Shown: positions 45,540-58,629 of the stretch, in pieces | How the letters are laid out: each line of letters opens with the position of its first letter | Numbering within the stretch: the stretch's first letter is position 1 | Source: Ustilaginoidea virens | Taxonomy: Eukaryota; Ascomycota; Sordariomycetes; Hypocreales; Clavicipitaceae | DNA: 64,000 nucleotides | Direction of reading: 5' to 3' | Assembly (NCBI RefSeq): GCF_000687475.1 | Contig: NC_057320.1 | Coordinates: 4,498,501 to 4,562,500 of the forward strand | The notes under the pieces: model-generated | Seen by the model: the letters and a program-made list of their open reading frames with translations, nothing else | Told to the model about the DNA's origin: nothing | Databases searched by the model: none | Position numbers and translations under genes: made by a program

Positions 45540-46602
45540 GGTACGTACGGGTGGTGTTTTGTTCACGATTCTGTCCGTGTTGATGAAGAGAGGTACGGAA
45601 TTGCCGGTTCATCGGGCATGGAGTTGACCAGCCAGAGAGCAGTGTGGGGAAAGCTTGAAGGTGGATGGAGAATGAAGGTCACTGAGCGGTGGAGAACAGG
45701 GTTCAGGAAGTGCGAAGAAATCAATCTGCTGGCTGACTTGGATGGCTATGGGCAGCATCTGGCAGCGGCCGCCTTGGGATATTCTGATTTGGCAAAGTTC
45801 TCTGGCGGCGGATCGTTGTTGACATGAGCTTGCTCCGTGCGCCCATAGGTACTGTACCTTGCAGCCGCACCAGCCGCACCAGCCGCAACCAGGTGCTGCC
45901 AGGCATTTGGCGATGCCTCCATCGACGCCAAGTTGTCATGACACCGGCACTTGACAAGACGCACCAAGTAAACTTTGGGGCCATGCCTGCCTGCATATTT
46001 AAGTAGGCATTATTCCAGGAATTGCCAGCTGCATGTGTGGAGTGCCTTGCGTCGTTTAAATACCTGCGGACCAGGAGTAGATCAAGTAGACGCCAACTCT
46101 GAATCTTTACCAAAGCTCAAGCTCACTTTTTGAGCAAAAGCTACTTGGCGCCTTTCCGCCTCTGAATTTTGTTTATGCGAGAATTCTTGACCTAAAAAAA
46201 AAAAAAAAGAAGAAGAAAAAAAAGAGGAGGGAAAAAAAAAAAAAAAAGCAAATGCTAGCTATGACGACGTCGCCACACACTCACTGTACCAAGCAGGCAG
46301 GCACGCACGCACCTTGGGTTGGCTTGGCCACTTGCTGCTTCCCTGCGAGGGACGCACCGGGGTGGACCTGACCTGACGTATTGGTCTGGACTCTGGCGGG
46401 CCCCACCGGGGCTCCAAGCAACTTGAGACCAAACGCGCCTTCTCTGAAAACCCACACAACTCCAGCCGACTCGATCTAACTAACCACTTCGACGACTTAC
46501 GTCGGCGCAACCACCATCTCCTGCTCAGGAGCCACGCGAGTCGGCGAGCGAAACTCGTTTCCTGGAATCCCGGCGCCTTTGCGGCCATCGGTCTTGGTCA
46601 GG
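45540..46602. promoter_or_regulatory. Shared upstream region of the 2OG oxygenase and MKT1 genes
   Basis: 1.1 kb between divergent genes. CAGCCGCACCAGCCGCACC repeats lie near 45860-45890 and two A-rich tracts at 46193-46249. No gene was recognised. Confidence 0.5.
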
Positions 46603-49600
46603 ATGCCTTGTGAGTCATGTTCAAAGCCCTCCTTTTCTTCTCTTCTTTTCTTCTCTTTTTTTTTTGGGTGCTGGGGCTTTCCGAACCCTTCCAAGTATGC
46701 TGTCGGGAACCTGTGCGAAGCAATCGCGGGTGCACTTTGGAGGTCAAGTTATCCGCTCGAGCCGCTTTCCGCATTCAAATTCCCAGACACTCGGCATTTT
46801 CAACGACTCTTGTCACCTGCTTACACTTTCGATATCCTGCGACTCGCTGTCCCCTCTCACCCCTTCCAGGGTTCGTTCGCAGTCCTGGTTCTGTGTCTCC
46901 AAAGGTCCATGTGCCTCGTCTCGGTGTTTACGTTGTCATACCGCCTCTCCTTTTCTCGGCGATTCGCGCTTTTTTTTTTTTCTTCTTTTCTCTTTTGCTT
47001 CTTAAAAAAAAAAAAAAAAAAGGGGGAATCTCGCAATCAGCGGAAACTGAAGCTAACTCTTATCGGCAATGACTAGTTCTCGATGAGGACTCCTATGTCA
47101 ATGCCCAGGCAACGTATGTTGGCAGCGCATCATTCCCTCCTTTTCCTCCATCAGCCCCAAAGTCTACCTCACCCTTCCTCAACATCCAAACACTTGACTT
47201 AATGACTATCCATGTCTTTTTTATAGTTCGTACGACATCTCCGAGCTCGAAGACTGTTCCATTGCCGTCGATGCGACCTACTACTTGAACCAGCTTCTTG
47301 ACACCCCTCCTGCCCATGAACCCCTTCTTTCGGCCCTTGGGGGCTTGACCGGCATACAAACGCACATCAGTCGGAATCTAGACTTGTGGGAGAAGCACGG
47401 CATCATTCCCTTCTTTGTATTTGATGGACAATCCATTTCTGGGCAAGACGAAGTTGGTCTCAAGCGCCGGAGGGCAGCAAACAAGGAAACAGACGAGGCT
47501 TGGACCCTCTATTCGCGCTCAGAGGCCGAACGCGCTGTCACCACCTTTGGAGCTAATCCTGGTAGGTTTCGGCCATGGCATAGTCCTTTGTTTTCTGACC
47601 GGGTGCTGATACTTTTCGTTCAATGTCCCGTAGGTGCCTACATTGTCCAGAACCTGTATCCCCTCTTGCAGGGCATCCTTAGGAAACGAGGGTTCCATTT
47701 TCTCGTCCCTCCTTACAATGCATGTGCGCAGGTAAGATCCCCTCCACACCTTTGAAGGCAACATTGGCGACAAAACGGACCCGGCTCTGGGGAAAGGACT
47801 AACACTTTTTCACAGCTTGCGTACTTTGAGCTGATCGACTCGGATCAGTGTGCTGGCGTCATGGGTCCCCAGGAGCTTCTACTATACCCCATCAGGGATT
47901 CCGTCATTCGGAGTCTGGATTGGGAAACGAAGTCGGTCACAGCACTTTCCAAGAAGAAAGTCATGCGAGCCCTCAGCGTTGGTGAGCCCATGCTCATCGA
48001 TGCTCTGCTTATGACGGGGACGTCTTTTCTCCCCACGTTCCCTCCTCTCCTGGACAGCACCATGTATCCAGCTCACTTCACCATTGGCGATGCCGTCAAC
48101 ATCCTCAGAACATCGGACAAGGGCGTCGCCAACGCATGCGCCTCTTTTAACGACATCCTGCAGGCTCAAGATGCCGGTTGGCTGGACAAGTATAGAAAGG
48201 CTCGCATGGCAGTCCATCACTTCATCTACATTGCCGAAAACGGCGAGGTCACTGTCAATGACTTTGACCACCTGACCAAAGATAATCACGAATACCTCGG
48301 CCTCCAGTTGCCCGAAGAACTCTTCCACTACCTCAACACTGGGCTCATTGGCGCACGAAACCTGAACAGTATAACGCACGGTCAGATACTCGTGCAACCT
48401 ACACTGGACGGTGTCGTGTCGGATGAGTACAAGAAGCTCGTCACCACGAAACTGGTCTCTGTCAAGGAACAGGCTCTGGGTCTGATGATCCCTCGAGTTC
48501 ACAGAGGCATTGGACACAAGGACATTACGATGCGAGTCTGGTTCGACCCCAAGTTTTCCTACACCATCAATCACCGCGCCCTGCAACCCCCTCCTTCCCA
48601 GCTAGTTGGCACCTGGGACGTGAAGGAGAGCGACTTGCGGAGCGTTTTCCCCGCCGACTTTGCGGGCCCCATTTACTTGGAAGTGCTGGCCCTGGCCAAA
48701 TCGGATTTCGTGGAGAAGACGGTTGCCAAGGAGAACAAGATACGGGGTATTGACAGCACGGAAATGGTGACGTCTGTTGCCATCTGGCGATTCCTTCACC
48801 TACGAGGCTATGTCAACGACTCGCATACTCTGACCAAGTGGGGAAATGCTCTGGCAACCACGTTGCTGGCCCTCAAGGACGCGACCGAGGACCGCCCTGG
48901 CGTTCCGGGGCTCGACGAGGCTGCGCTGCTTGCGTTTGAGCTGATTCGACTTGGCGTTCTTGGTGCCAAGCATCAGCTGGGCATCGCTGGCTTGCCGCGC
49001 AAGGGTAGTGAAGAAGAAAAGGCGAGCTTGGTGCTGATTAGCCAATGCGGAACCCTCCTGAAGTTGCGACATCAGGTGTATGGCTACACCGGGCCTCTTA
49101 ACAAGAGCCTGTTGGCATTCCGCTCCCTGTCCACGGCGGTACGCGAGGCGGACCGCGACCTGATTGAGGCAATTGTTGCTTCCATGTTCATGTACGGACA
49201 GTGCAAAAGAGAGAGGGATGATTATCTGGACATTAGCCAAAAGTGAGGCTGCATAAACTGGATTAGGTCGTTTTGATCATCATGGCGGACATTGAACTGA
49301 CTTTTTTTTTTTCTTCTTCTTTTTCCGCAGACTACCATTTTTGCAAGAGCCTGATATTGGTTTAGGCATCGCGCTTCGGACATTTTTCGACGAAGACGAA
49401 GCCGCCGACAGCAAGGAGAGACGAGCCAAGAGACTGGAAGCGTTTCCCGAGACGTTTGTGCCTTTTGCCGAAGCGCTGACGGACGACTTTCGCATCTGCG
49501 TGGATTTTGTCAGCGCCCTCAACCAGGGGGTACAGACGCTTGCTGCTACTGACGAGCTGCCAAGGGCTGACAAGTCTGCGTGGGCCAAGGCTCAAGCATA

Positions 49601-49622
49601 CCTAGACGCGAGGCCATTTTGA
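46603..49622 (+). CDS. MKT1: Mkt1-like post-transcriptional regulator (XPG/PIN nuclease fold)
   Basis: Six exons, 46603-46609, 47077-47113, 47227-47561, 47634-47731, 47816-49242 and 49331-49622, give 731 residues. In yeast, Mkt1 binds Pbp1 and regulates mRNA stability and translation, including HO. The XPG N region (about 1-100) reads SYDISELEDCSIAVDATYYLNQLL and FFVFDG. The XPG I-like part follows with PPYNACAQLAYFE, and then the Mkt1-specific C-terminal domains, with RGIGHKDITMRVWFDPKF-like and SVAIWRFLHLRGYV blocks and an LPFLQEPDIGLG block in the last exon. Exon 1 codes only MP plus one base and is followed by a long 467-base intron with T and A runs. All joins are in phase with GTGAGT, GTATGT, GTAGGT, GTAAGA and GTGAGG donors. 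Convergent with SSD1. Confidence 0.93.
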
Positions 49623-50228
49623 AATTTTGGCGGCTGGAGGGACCTGATAGTAGTGGGCATGCCAGCCAGCGTTTGGGGGGGGGGGGGGGGGAATGTTGGC
49701 GTCGTGTCCGAATTGTATAAGATACAGCGAGAGAGGTTATTGTGACTGGACCCCAGGTAGGGACTTGGGCCGTTAGTTTTCCGGATATTGTATTCCGACA
49801 AGGATTAAAAGAAAAGAAAAGTTCAAGCTGGACGCAACACGGTTGATTCGAGATATCCTCAGGTCAGCAACAAGTGGCAACCTTGTTCCGGGCTTCCGCC
49901 AAGGTCAATGAAAGTGGTGCGAGGACCATGGCCGTGGACGTGGGGCTCCTGAGCGAGAGCGTCGAGCAGAAGCAGAAGAGGAAGCAGCCGGGTAGCGGAG
50001 GGAAAGGGACGGCGACGACGGGGAGAGGACAATCGACCTGGCTGGAGCAACTTTTGACATTGTTGGGCGAGGGGAGTGTATAGCTTTGACAGAGTGATGG
50101 GGGGGAGGCGGGCCGTGTATTGCAGCCGGACGGTGGAGTGCAGTGGAAAGAGGGCGAGAAGCTGGCTGTGGAAAAAAAGGGCAATGGCAATGCATGCTTC
50201 TGGTAGGTGCTCTGGTAGTTGATTATAC

Positions 50229-50239
50229 GTACGGAGTAC
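50229..50239. promoter_or_regulatory. GTACGGAGTAC word
   Basis: An exact 11-mer copy. This one lies between convergent genes, so it is not obviously a promoter element. Confidence 0.5.
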
Positions 50240-50277
50240 CATGAACGATGTCTTGGAATCATTGCACTCACTTGTGA

Positions 50278-50312
<35 letters not shown>

Positions 50313-50589
50313 TAAGACGAGCGAGCGGACGGACCGGACCCTGCATGCATGCGTTGTTTGCTTCGTGACGCTTTTACGTAGCGGGGCGCCCGTCCAGTCC
50401 TTGAATTCCAAACCAACCAGAGACTTGTTTTCTTTTCTTTTTTTTTCTCCGTTTTCTCTCCTTTCCCCCTCCCCTCTTTTTTCTCTTTTTCTCTTTTTCT
50501 CTTTTTTCTCCTTTTTTTCTCATTTTATTTTATATTGGTTTTGGACGAGTTGTATCGTATAAACTGCATCGGATGCCGGCCTTGCACAA

Positions 50590-50650
50590 GGTACCTACCT
50601 CCTAACGGGGTGCGGAGCCGGGTGCGGAGCCGGGTACCTAGGTACCTAGG
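50590..50650. repeat. Cluster of GGTACC palindromes
   Basis: GGTACC at 50590, 50633 and 50641; the last two form GGTACCTAGGTACCTAGG. Two copies of GTGCGGAGCCGG lie between them. Confidence 0.65.
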
Positions 50651-51221
50651 ACATCCCATCGAGATGACTACCCGGGAGACGCAATGGACGCAATGGACAA
50701 GACCATGTCGCGGGGCTGAACAAACGCTTCAAACGGCAGCTTCGTTTCCCATGGCCGCCATCTGTTGTTGCCTACCTGACAGAGCAGCAGAGCAGCAGAG
50801 CAGCAGAGCAGCATATTTCACGTGTGGTGTTTGGTGCGCCGAGTGCGATTGACCGGTTCTCGGTTCTCGGTTCTTGGCTCGTCTTGCATCTGACTTGTTA
50901 TTCGTCATACTCGTCTTTTTTTCTTCCTTCGTCTCTCTCTTCGCCTTTGCATGCTGCCTGCCAGCCAGCCAGCCTGCCTGCCTGCCTGTTCACTCTGTAA
51001 TCCCGCGTCTGCTACTTGCGCATGATGCTCTCTGCATGTACAAAAAACACACACGGCCTTGCTCACCGAGTGAGCTCCCAGCCCAGTGCAAGACAGAAAC
51101 CATTCGTCGTTTTGCTCCCGTCATCTCCGTCTCTTCCACCTCCCTCCCCGTAGGTACACGCCCAAAACTTCTCCCATGTCAATACTTCTACTCGTCCGAG
51201 CTGGGACATCTCCGTCTTCAC

Positions 51222-54145
51222 TTAAAGGGCATATGGGTTCAGGGACCGGATAGTAAGACACCTGCCCAGTCTCTCGTCAGTAATTGTGCCGCCATCATCA
51301 CGTTGCTTCAGTCTTCAACTTACGGTGGGCTCTTGCTCAGGTCCGTCTTCAAGATTATGGGTACCCGAGTCATTTCCGTCACGTCCTGAATGTAGTCTCC
51401 ACCTTCTTCCCTCAGCTTGAATAGTTTCAAGTACTTCTCCTTGTTGGTCAAGCGAGCCTCCACCGACTCGGCCACCGGCACCTTCGAGTCGGACCGTGCC
51501 CGATGAAGCTTGCCGGCATTGGGCGAAGGGCGTGCAGGCGATCCAGGCACACTCTGGGTCGGGCGCTCGGCAAGGGACGCCCCCGCCATGGCTTCCGTCA
51601 TGTCGGACGCGTTATCTTCGTCATCGTCGTCGAACAATGCGTCGACATCATCCGTAGAGATTGTGCCCGTGACCGTCTGCTTTCGCGCGGCTTCCTCACG
51701 CTCCTTCTTGGCTCGTTCGGCCTCCTCAGCCTGCCGAGCTGCTGCCATGGCATTGTTCATTCGCTGAGAAGCGGCGGCCTTGGGGCGCTCGTCCTCTGGG
51801 ACATAGGCAGAACTGGGAACACCCTTCTCCCAGTAAAGTTCGAGAACTCGCTTCTCTTTTCTGAATTCCGCCTTCTTCAGCGGCAGCTGGTCGCAATGCA
51901 CCCGCTTCTCAAAGCCCCATTCGGGAATGAGCACGTCAAAGGCTGACTCGTACACACAGAGGACGATGCCCTCGGCGATGAGATCTCCATTGGCCTCCTG
52001 TCGTTTCTTGTCCATGGTGCGGCAGGATTCAATATGAACGCTCTGTTCCTGTGCGTTCTGAGCCGATTCCTTCTTGGTGTTGCAAGACTCCACCGTCTTG
52101 ACAAGACTATCCAGGTCGTCTGTGAACTCGCACTTGCCTTCAGAGAGCACCGCCGTCAATTGACGATGGACGATAATGTCCGCGTAACGACGGGTTGGGC
52201 TTGTAAAGTGCGTGTACAGAGGTAGGTTGAGGCAGTAGTGAGGCCAGAGTTGCTTAGGCGTCTTGCCCGTGATGAAGTACTTGCCGCGGTGCATCGACTT
52301 GAGCACCACCGTCTCCATACCTTTTCGCAGGTCCGCATCATCCACCTTGAACAAGCTATTCTGGAGGGCCCCGCTTCCAGAGGCGTCCGTGTCATAACCA
52401 AGGGCGTTCATGCGCTCAACAAACGTCTGCAGTCGACGAGGGCTCGGCGATGCCTGACGACGCAGCAAAGCCTTTTCCGGTAGGCCTTCGGCTAGACGCT
52501 GGGCGACGTACGCATTGGCCTTGTGCATGAGCTCTTCCACTAGCTCGAGAGCTTCAGTGGAATCAAAAATGTTGTGCTGCACGGGGTTGTTCTCGTCATC
52601 CAGCTGCTGGAACAAACGCAGGGGGGCGATGGGTTCGCCTCCAGCACCGAGGCGTGCTTCGCGGAACTTTTGAGCTACCGCTTGAAGAATCTGCAGACTC
52701 TTGACGGGTACGATTTCGCTCTTCAAGTCTTGCGAGTTTTTCAGAGCCTGGTCGATTTCGTTCAATGCGATCTTGCCAGAGCTCTTCACGATGCTCTTGC
52801 CAGCCCAGCTGTCTCCCTCAGCAACTGATCCGTTGTTTGGGTTCACGCTGAATACAATGGAGATGGCGAACCGTTCCTGGTCCGGTCCCAGTGAGCACAA
52901 CTCGCCAGACAGCTTGGGTGGAAGCAAGGCGCAGAAGCGGTTGATGAGTTGCACAGAGGTGCCACGCTTCTTGGCTTCACGGTCGACGAGCGAGTTAGGC
53001 TTGACAAAGTGAGTCACGTCCGGCACGTGGATACCTACTTCAATCTTGCCGTCCGGGCGGGTCTTGACGTGGATGGCGTTACCCAGCTCAGAACCGCCGT
53101 TGAAATCAATCGTAAAGAGTGTCTCCTCTCGAAAGTCGCGACGGGACGACGGCTCGGCCTCCTCCTCCTTGGCAACCGACCAGTCCTCAAACCCAACGTT
53201 GCGCAAAACTGCGTCGGAAAACTCGTCCGAGGAGAAGTTGTTGTCGCGGAGCAGGGCATCCGTCTCCACCTTGAGGTCTCCCATGCGGCCGAGTTGCTCC
53301 ACCAGAGTGCCGAAAGGATGGAGCGAGGTAATAGGCCACCGCTTGATGCAGGCCACAAAAATGCGGTCGGCGTACTCTTGGTGTTTGTCGACAAAGTCTC
53401 GTGGAGCTTGTTCGGTAGGGATGGCGATAAGCGGCACGCGCTTGTCTGTCGGCTTGAACCAGACGATCTTGGGCTTTTCCTGCTGACGCGAATCGTTATG
53501 ACGGTTGTTACCACCGTCACGGGCAGCGCGCTCTGCCTCCTGCTTCTCCTTGGTAGCCTGACTGCTGGGACGCAGCAAGCCCAGGGTACCGGAAAACATT
53601 TGTCCTGCGACGCGCTCAATCACAGCCACGACGTGACCGGCGTACAGTGGTTTCGCCTCATCACTTATCTCCTCTTCCTCCACGAGCAAGAGACTCTGAC
53701 CCTCGACTTCCACGTCGTCATTCTTCTTTTGGGTCGGTCGCTGGCGCAAGCTTCCACGCCGTCGGATACCGCCTTCGGAAGGCTTGCTGTCTTCGTTGTT
53801 GCCAGAGTTTTGACTTCCTTGGTTGGTGGAACCGGAACGAGTGTCTATGATATCCTTGCGCTTCTTCTTTTCCTCCTTCTCTCGCTTCTGAGACCACACC
53901 TCATCAACGTCCAGGAGCTCAATAGCCACCAAGTCACCTTCCAGGGCACGGTTGCGATCCTTGCTTCCACAGATGAAGATGTCAGCGTCCAGGAGGCCAT
54001 CTGGCGTGGTCACATAGGCATCGCTGCGGTTCTTCTTGTTAACCCGAAGGATACCGGAAACAAGTGAACCATTGCTAAGAAGTGCAGGAAGAGACGCCTG
54101 GGGAAAGTAAGGGGTGAACAACGTCTTTCGTTGTTGCTGCTGCTG

Positions 54146-54182
<37 letters not shown>

Positions 54183-55569
54183 CCACCAAGCTGCCCAGCG
54201 TGTTGAGACGTCTGGAGGCCTGCAAACGGCTGACCAGTCATTTGGGCGGCCTGAAGGGCTTGCAATTGGCTCAGCTGAAGTTGGTTGAGCTGTTGCCCGT
54301 ACATTTGCGGCATAATCATCTGACCGGGCAGCTGCAGCAGCTGAGGCTGATTGGGGGTGTACTGGAAGGCGCCAATGGATGAGACGGACTGGTTGATGGA
54401 TCCATGAGATCTATGGCCAGGCTGGAAGGACGAATTCTGTCCGCCAACGTTGGCGGAAGAATCCTGATTCTGTCCCTGAGTGCGCCAATTACCCTCAAAG
54501 TTGCGCGACCCCGTGCGCGCATGTCCGCCGCCTCGACGGAACTCACCATCGCCTCCAGCACTGTTAAAGGCGCTCGAGCGCAAGCCCGAGCCCCCCCTGC
54601 CATTGACAGCCATGCTCTGGCTTCGGCCGTGGCCACCACGACCTCTGCTGGAGACCTGAGCAGCAGGGACGTCCAGATTCGATGACGTTATTGGCTTGTT
54701 TTCATCTTCTGGCTTCTCAGATCCCGACGCGGCTGGAGCCGGAAACTGGAAGCCGCTGGTGGTTCGCTTTTGTTGCGCAATTTCGGCGGCCTTCTTAGCG
54801 TCAGCTAGGGCCAGAGAGTGCCGTCGCTGATGTCCGCCGCCAGAGCCACCACGTCCTCCCCTACCACCGGTATTCTCTCGGTTCTGTGAAGGAGCGGCCT
54901 CAAAATTACCAAAGTTGGATCCCGAGGCACCAGAAGAAGGTGCCGGTGGAGGACCCATTCCCATGTTGGGCATTGCCGACTGATTACGGCGATGTGAATG
55001 TGACTGGTTGGGTGGAGTCAAATTCTGCTGTCCGATTTGGTTCGGAAACTGGAAAGCATTGGCCATGGGCTGCAAAGGATTAAAGGGGCCGTTGGGGCCG
55101 AGAGGTTGGCCCGGAGGTATCATGCCCATGTTGACATACTGCTGATGAGTCGCATGAATCTGCTGCTGCTGCTGCTGCAAGAGATCAATCTGCTGCTGGA
55201 TTGCCAACTGTTCCACTGCGAGAGGGGAAGGGCAAAAAAAAAAAAAACAAAGATCAGCATTCTGAGAATCAGCCATGTGGTGGTACAGGGCAGTCAAACA
55301 TCAGGTCTCGCTGCATGTCACCACATAAGGCGGTATGGGAAATGCATAAACAAAAGCATCATGATGTCGGACGTTGACATTAGGAGAGAACTTGACCTCA
55401 GGGGCAACTAAAACTTACTTCCAGGATTGGCAAACATGCTCATTAACGGAGTCAGCTCTGAAGGGCTTCTCCGATGGGCAATGTGCAGCCTTCTCCCAGC
55501 AGGTCCAGCGACACCGGGCTGCGGCTTTTGTTGTTGCTGTTGCTGTTGCTGCTGAGGCTGCTGCTCCAT
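51222..55569 (-). CDS. SSD1: Ssd1-like translational repressor (RNB fold)
   Basis: Three exons, 55419-55569, 51324-55215 and 51222-51261, give 1360 residues. Ssd1 is an RNA-binding relative of RNase II that represses translation of cell-wall mRNAs under the kinase Cbk1 and has lost nuclease activity in yeasts. The N-terminal third is disordered, with a Gln-rich start, HRRNQS/HQRRHS-type stretches that could be Cbk1-like kinase sites, RGG/GRGG segments and a run of about 17 Gln (54134-54180). Cold-shock-like domains follow, then the RNB domain with IDFNGGSELGNAIHVKTRPDG-like, GIHVPDVTHFV and HFTSPTRRYADIIVHRQL blocks. The last exon codes PCLTIRSLNPYAL, the conserved C-terminus. Splice donors are GTAAGT in both introns. 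The intron 1 acceptor TCGCAG rebuilds NPGMEQLAIQQQ. Confidence 0.95.
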
Positions 55570-56758
55570 GATGAACAGTCACGGATGCACAGTAGGACGA
55601 AAAGTTTTGTATCAAGCACGTCGGGTGCGGGCCACTGCGGTGCAAGACGAGACGAGACGCTCCCCAATTGTCAATGACGTTGGGATGAGCAAGTGTGCAG
55701 CTTTGTTGTTGTGCGAGTGTATATGTTCCTGTCGGAAGTTAAGCACGCAAGAGGCGGACGGCGTTGGAATGTCGCTCTGGGGTCCTAGGGCGTTTGAGAG
55801 ATGTTCAGCCAGGTGGGTTCAGAACACAGGATTAAGCAAAGTCCCCAGAGTTAGGCTCGGTACGACACCGATGGTCGGTGGTTGCCAAAAGGAAAAAAAA
55901 GGGGGGGGAAAAGGAGGGTGGGAATGGCGGGTGGTTTGGAGAAGCGAGCTCTACAAAGAGCCAAGGGAGCGTGCAGAAAGAGGATCTGTGCGACAGGCTG
56001 ATGAAGAATGAGAGATGAGGGCGATTACAGGATGGGACGGGATGAATAGGGAGGGGAAAGGCCCAGCTGCAGACAAGAGACCTGTGACGGAAGTGATGGT
56101 GGCGAGCGATGGGATGGGAAGAGAGGGAGAAGGCGAAAGGAGACGGACAGGTGAAGGCTTAACAGTCGTTGCTGGGGATAGGCAGGGAGGGGAACAGCAG
56201 GCAGCACGGCCATGGTCAAGGCCGACGGCTGGGGCTTGGCGTGAAGAGCTGGGGCCCGGGGGGGCCTCTGCGGACTGGAGGGGTGGGGCCCCAAGTCAAC
56301 GCCCAGCAACCTGGCTGGGCTGCATGGACTTGCCTTGGGACGCTGATTCATCTCGGCCCCAGCAGGCCATTGGTCAGCTGGCTGGGAAGGAAGGGGGGGC
56401 CGGGTGGTTGATAGTTGATACGTTGATACTCTGAGGGTTGCGGACATGCCCAAGTGCTAGGCCCAGGTTCGCCGTCGATGGGATCCATGGAGCCGTGATG
56501 GCGTGGGGGACGGACCAGGCTCGTGGAGCACCACCAAGCAAGCACTACCAAGCAAGCACCCCCAAGCAAGCGCTACCAAGGTGTCAACAACAAATCTGGA
56601 ATGGCATTGAAGCATCCTGTCCCAGCGGTGTCGTCGGGCTGCTCCCGCCTGGCAGCCAGGAGCACAGAGGTACCGCACAATGTATTGAACAAGACGGGTC
56701 CTAAGTGGGTTCTGTACGTGCTACATGTGAGAGTTACATATGAGAGTAGGTAAGGTTA

Positions 56759-56772
56759 GGTACCTAGGTACC
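56759..56772. repeat. GGTACCTAGGTACC double palindrome
   Basis: Two GGTACC cores sharing CTAG, in the context TTAGGTACCTAGGTACCTAA. Confidence 0.7.
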
Positions 56773-57419
56773 TAAGGGAAGCTGGTGCTTGCTTATTATG
56801 TAGACTCGCCCCCGTTGCTTAGCGGCGTACGGTTATCGACTGGCAGGTGCCCCAGTGCTCCGTAGTAGTACCTTCCTTCCATAACATCCATGTAATGAAT
56901 GGTCCGGCTGGCTCCTCCCGCCTGCCAGGTGTGCCAAGTACCTCCAGTTCCACTGGCGGCGACAAGCAAACAATGAAGCTCCAGTCTGGTTGAGCGCCCT
57001 TTTGTACCGACTCGAGTAGCGGTAGTTGTGCTGATGCTCACGTGCCATTCCCCGGATTCCCATTTTCCCGGGGCTTACTGCCCGTTCACGCCAAGTTTGA
57101 CTGCGGAGGATGTCTGAAGAAGGAACATGAATCAACCATCAATCGCACCCAACCCACCACCAAGCTGCGCCAAGTGGTGCGTGCCGTGCACTACCTTGGA
57201 TAAGGTACTTAGGAACCTACCTGATACCCTTACCTTACGTACCTCAATTATGTCAATACTTTACGTACTCCCGGGTTACGATGCGCTTAAATGGTGCTGC
57301 GTATCTGCACAAGACCGGGCAAGCCACCAAGACGGTTTCATCTTTCTAGCCCAAGCTAACGGGGGCCCGGCATTTTACTTTTCCTAGCTCTCCGGATCGG
57401 GCGCGAGTACGCCGGCAGG

Positions 57420-57490
57420 TGGGTGTCGAATCTTGGAAGCTACCTACCTGTAGGTAGGGAGAGGTAGGTATGTAGGTACCTACCAGACCT
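57420..57490. repeat. TAGGTAGG / GGTACC-rich segment
   Basis: TACCTACCTGTAGGTAGGGAG followed by GGTAGGTATGTAGGTACCTACC: nested inverted half-sites that could fold into a hairpin. A related stretch lies at about 57197-57245. Confidence 0.6.
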
Positions 57491-58618
57491 CACCGACACC
57501 TGACGGTGCTGACACATTACCTAAGGCAACATTGAACGTACCCACTTCGAGATACCAAGGTCGACTAGTATGCACCAGTCTAGGCTCTTGGGTGGAATCC
57601 CGAGTCGCCGTGTGGCAGCTTTCAGTATTTGCCGAGAGTTCCGTCGACAACAGAAGAAAAATGATGCATGCCATTATTCTACGGCTTGGGCTCGGGGGCT
57701 GCGCCGCGGAACGGGTACTATTTAAAGCGTCGCCAACAGGTTTCCCGTGCCTGCTGCCAAGTCCCAAGTCCCAACCCAACCCTGCGCGGTTCGGCATCAT
57801 GCAGGCCTCCAGGTCTGGTACCTCCTACCCCCTACCTGCTACCTGGCAGCAAGCGGTTATTAGGTCCTGGACCGTGCTGCGTCTGTCACAGCAGCAATTG
57901 ACAGCTTAAGCTCTGGGGCGGGCAGCACGGAGTATCTCCGGCTCCGCTCGATCCAGACGGCAAAGGGGGGTACCGGATTGATGACGTATCCAAAGGATCC
58001 ACGACGCCGTGGCGTCAGGATGCCCAGTTCGTTGTCTCTGATGTCAATGCCGGAGGTGCGCAGGTGCGCAGGTGCAGGCAGGTTCCTGCATCCCGTCTCT
58101 CTCTCCTGCCCGCTGTTGGGTCGTTTTAACGTTCAATAGATTCGCCGGGGTGCAGCATCTAATTAGCGATACGACGCCGCTTGAGCACGAAACATTGCTA
58201 TTCTCCCGCAGATCCGCGGAGAATACGAAGCAGGACAAAATCCGGTCCAGAAAACGCGTCCTAAACCAGGCAGCGACGGAGTACCTGGTTGGCACTTAGT
58301 ATATGTGCCTTAAAAGGTAGGTACCTGCCTCGGCATATGTCGGTGCCTCTGGATACTGACGCATCGACGTGCAGGGCGTGGACATACATATCGCTTACAT
58401 GGCAGCACATGAAGCCCAGTAAAGCCGGACTCTTTATGCCTGACGACAACTTCAAGCTCATGCAGACCTTCAGACCTGGGTTCTTGCGAGGTACGCAGTA
58501 CTTGGTATAAGGGGCACCACCTCACCGCCCGGCCGGGTCATTATTCTAGCGGGTCCGTTCGGACGCAAACGGTTGGCGTTGGCAACAACCAATGGCGTAT
58601 GACGGTACAGAGTGCTCC

Positions 58619-58629
58619 GTACTCCGTAC
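58619..58629. promoter_or_regulatory. GTACGGAGTAC word (reverse orientation)
   Basis: GTACTCCGTAC inside a longer run of related half-sites (GTGCTCCGTACTCCGTACAGAGTAC), about 160 bases upstream of GLE1. Confidence 0.55.

Larger units (their letters stand above)
49623..51221. other. Intergenic between convergent MKT1 and SSD1
   Basis: 1.6 kb without a recognised gene. It contains a G run (49675-49691), an A run of about 30 (50279-50309), T/C-rich tracts (50420-50530), a GTACGGAGTAC word, GGTACC palindromes (50590-50646) and AGCAGCAG repeats near 50780. Unusually long for a convergent gap here. Confidence 0.55.
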
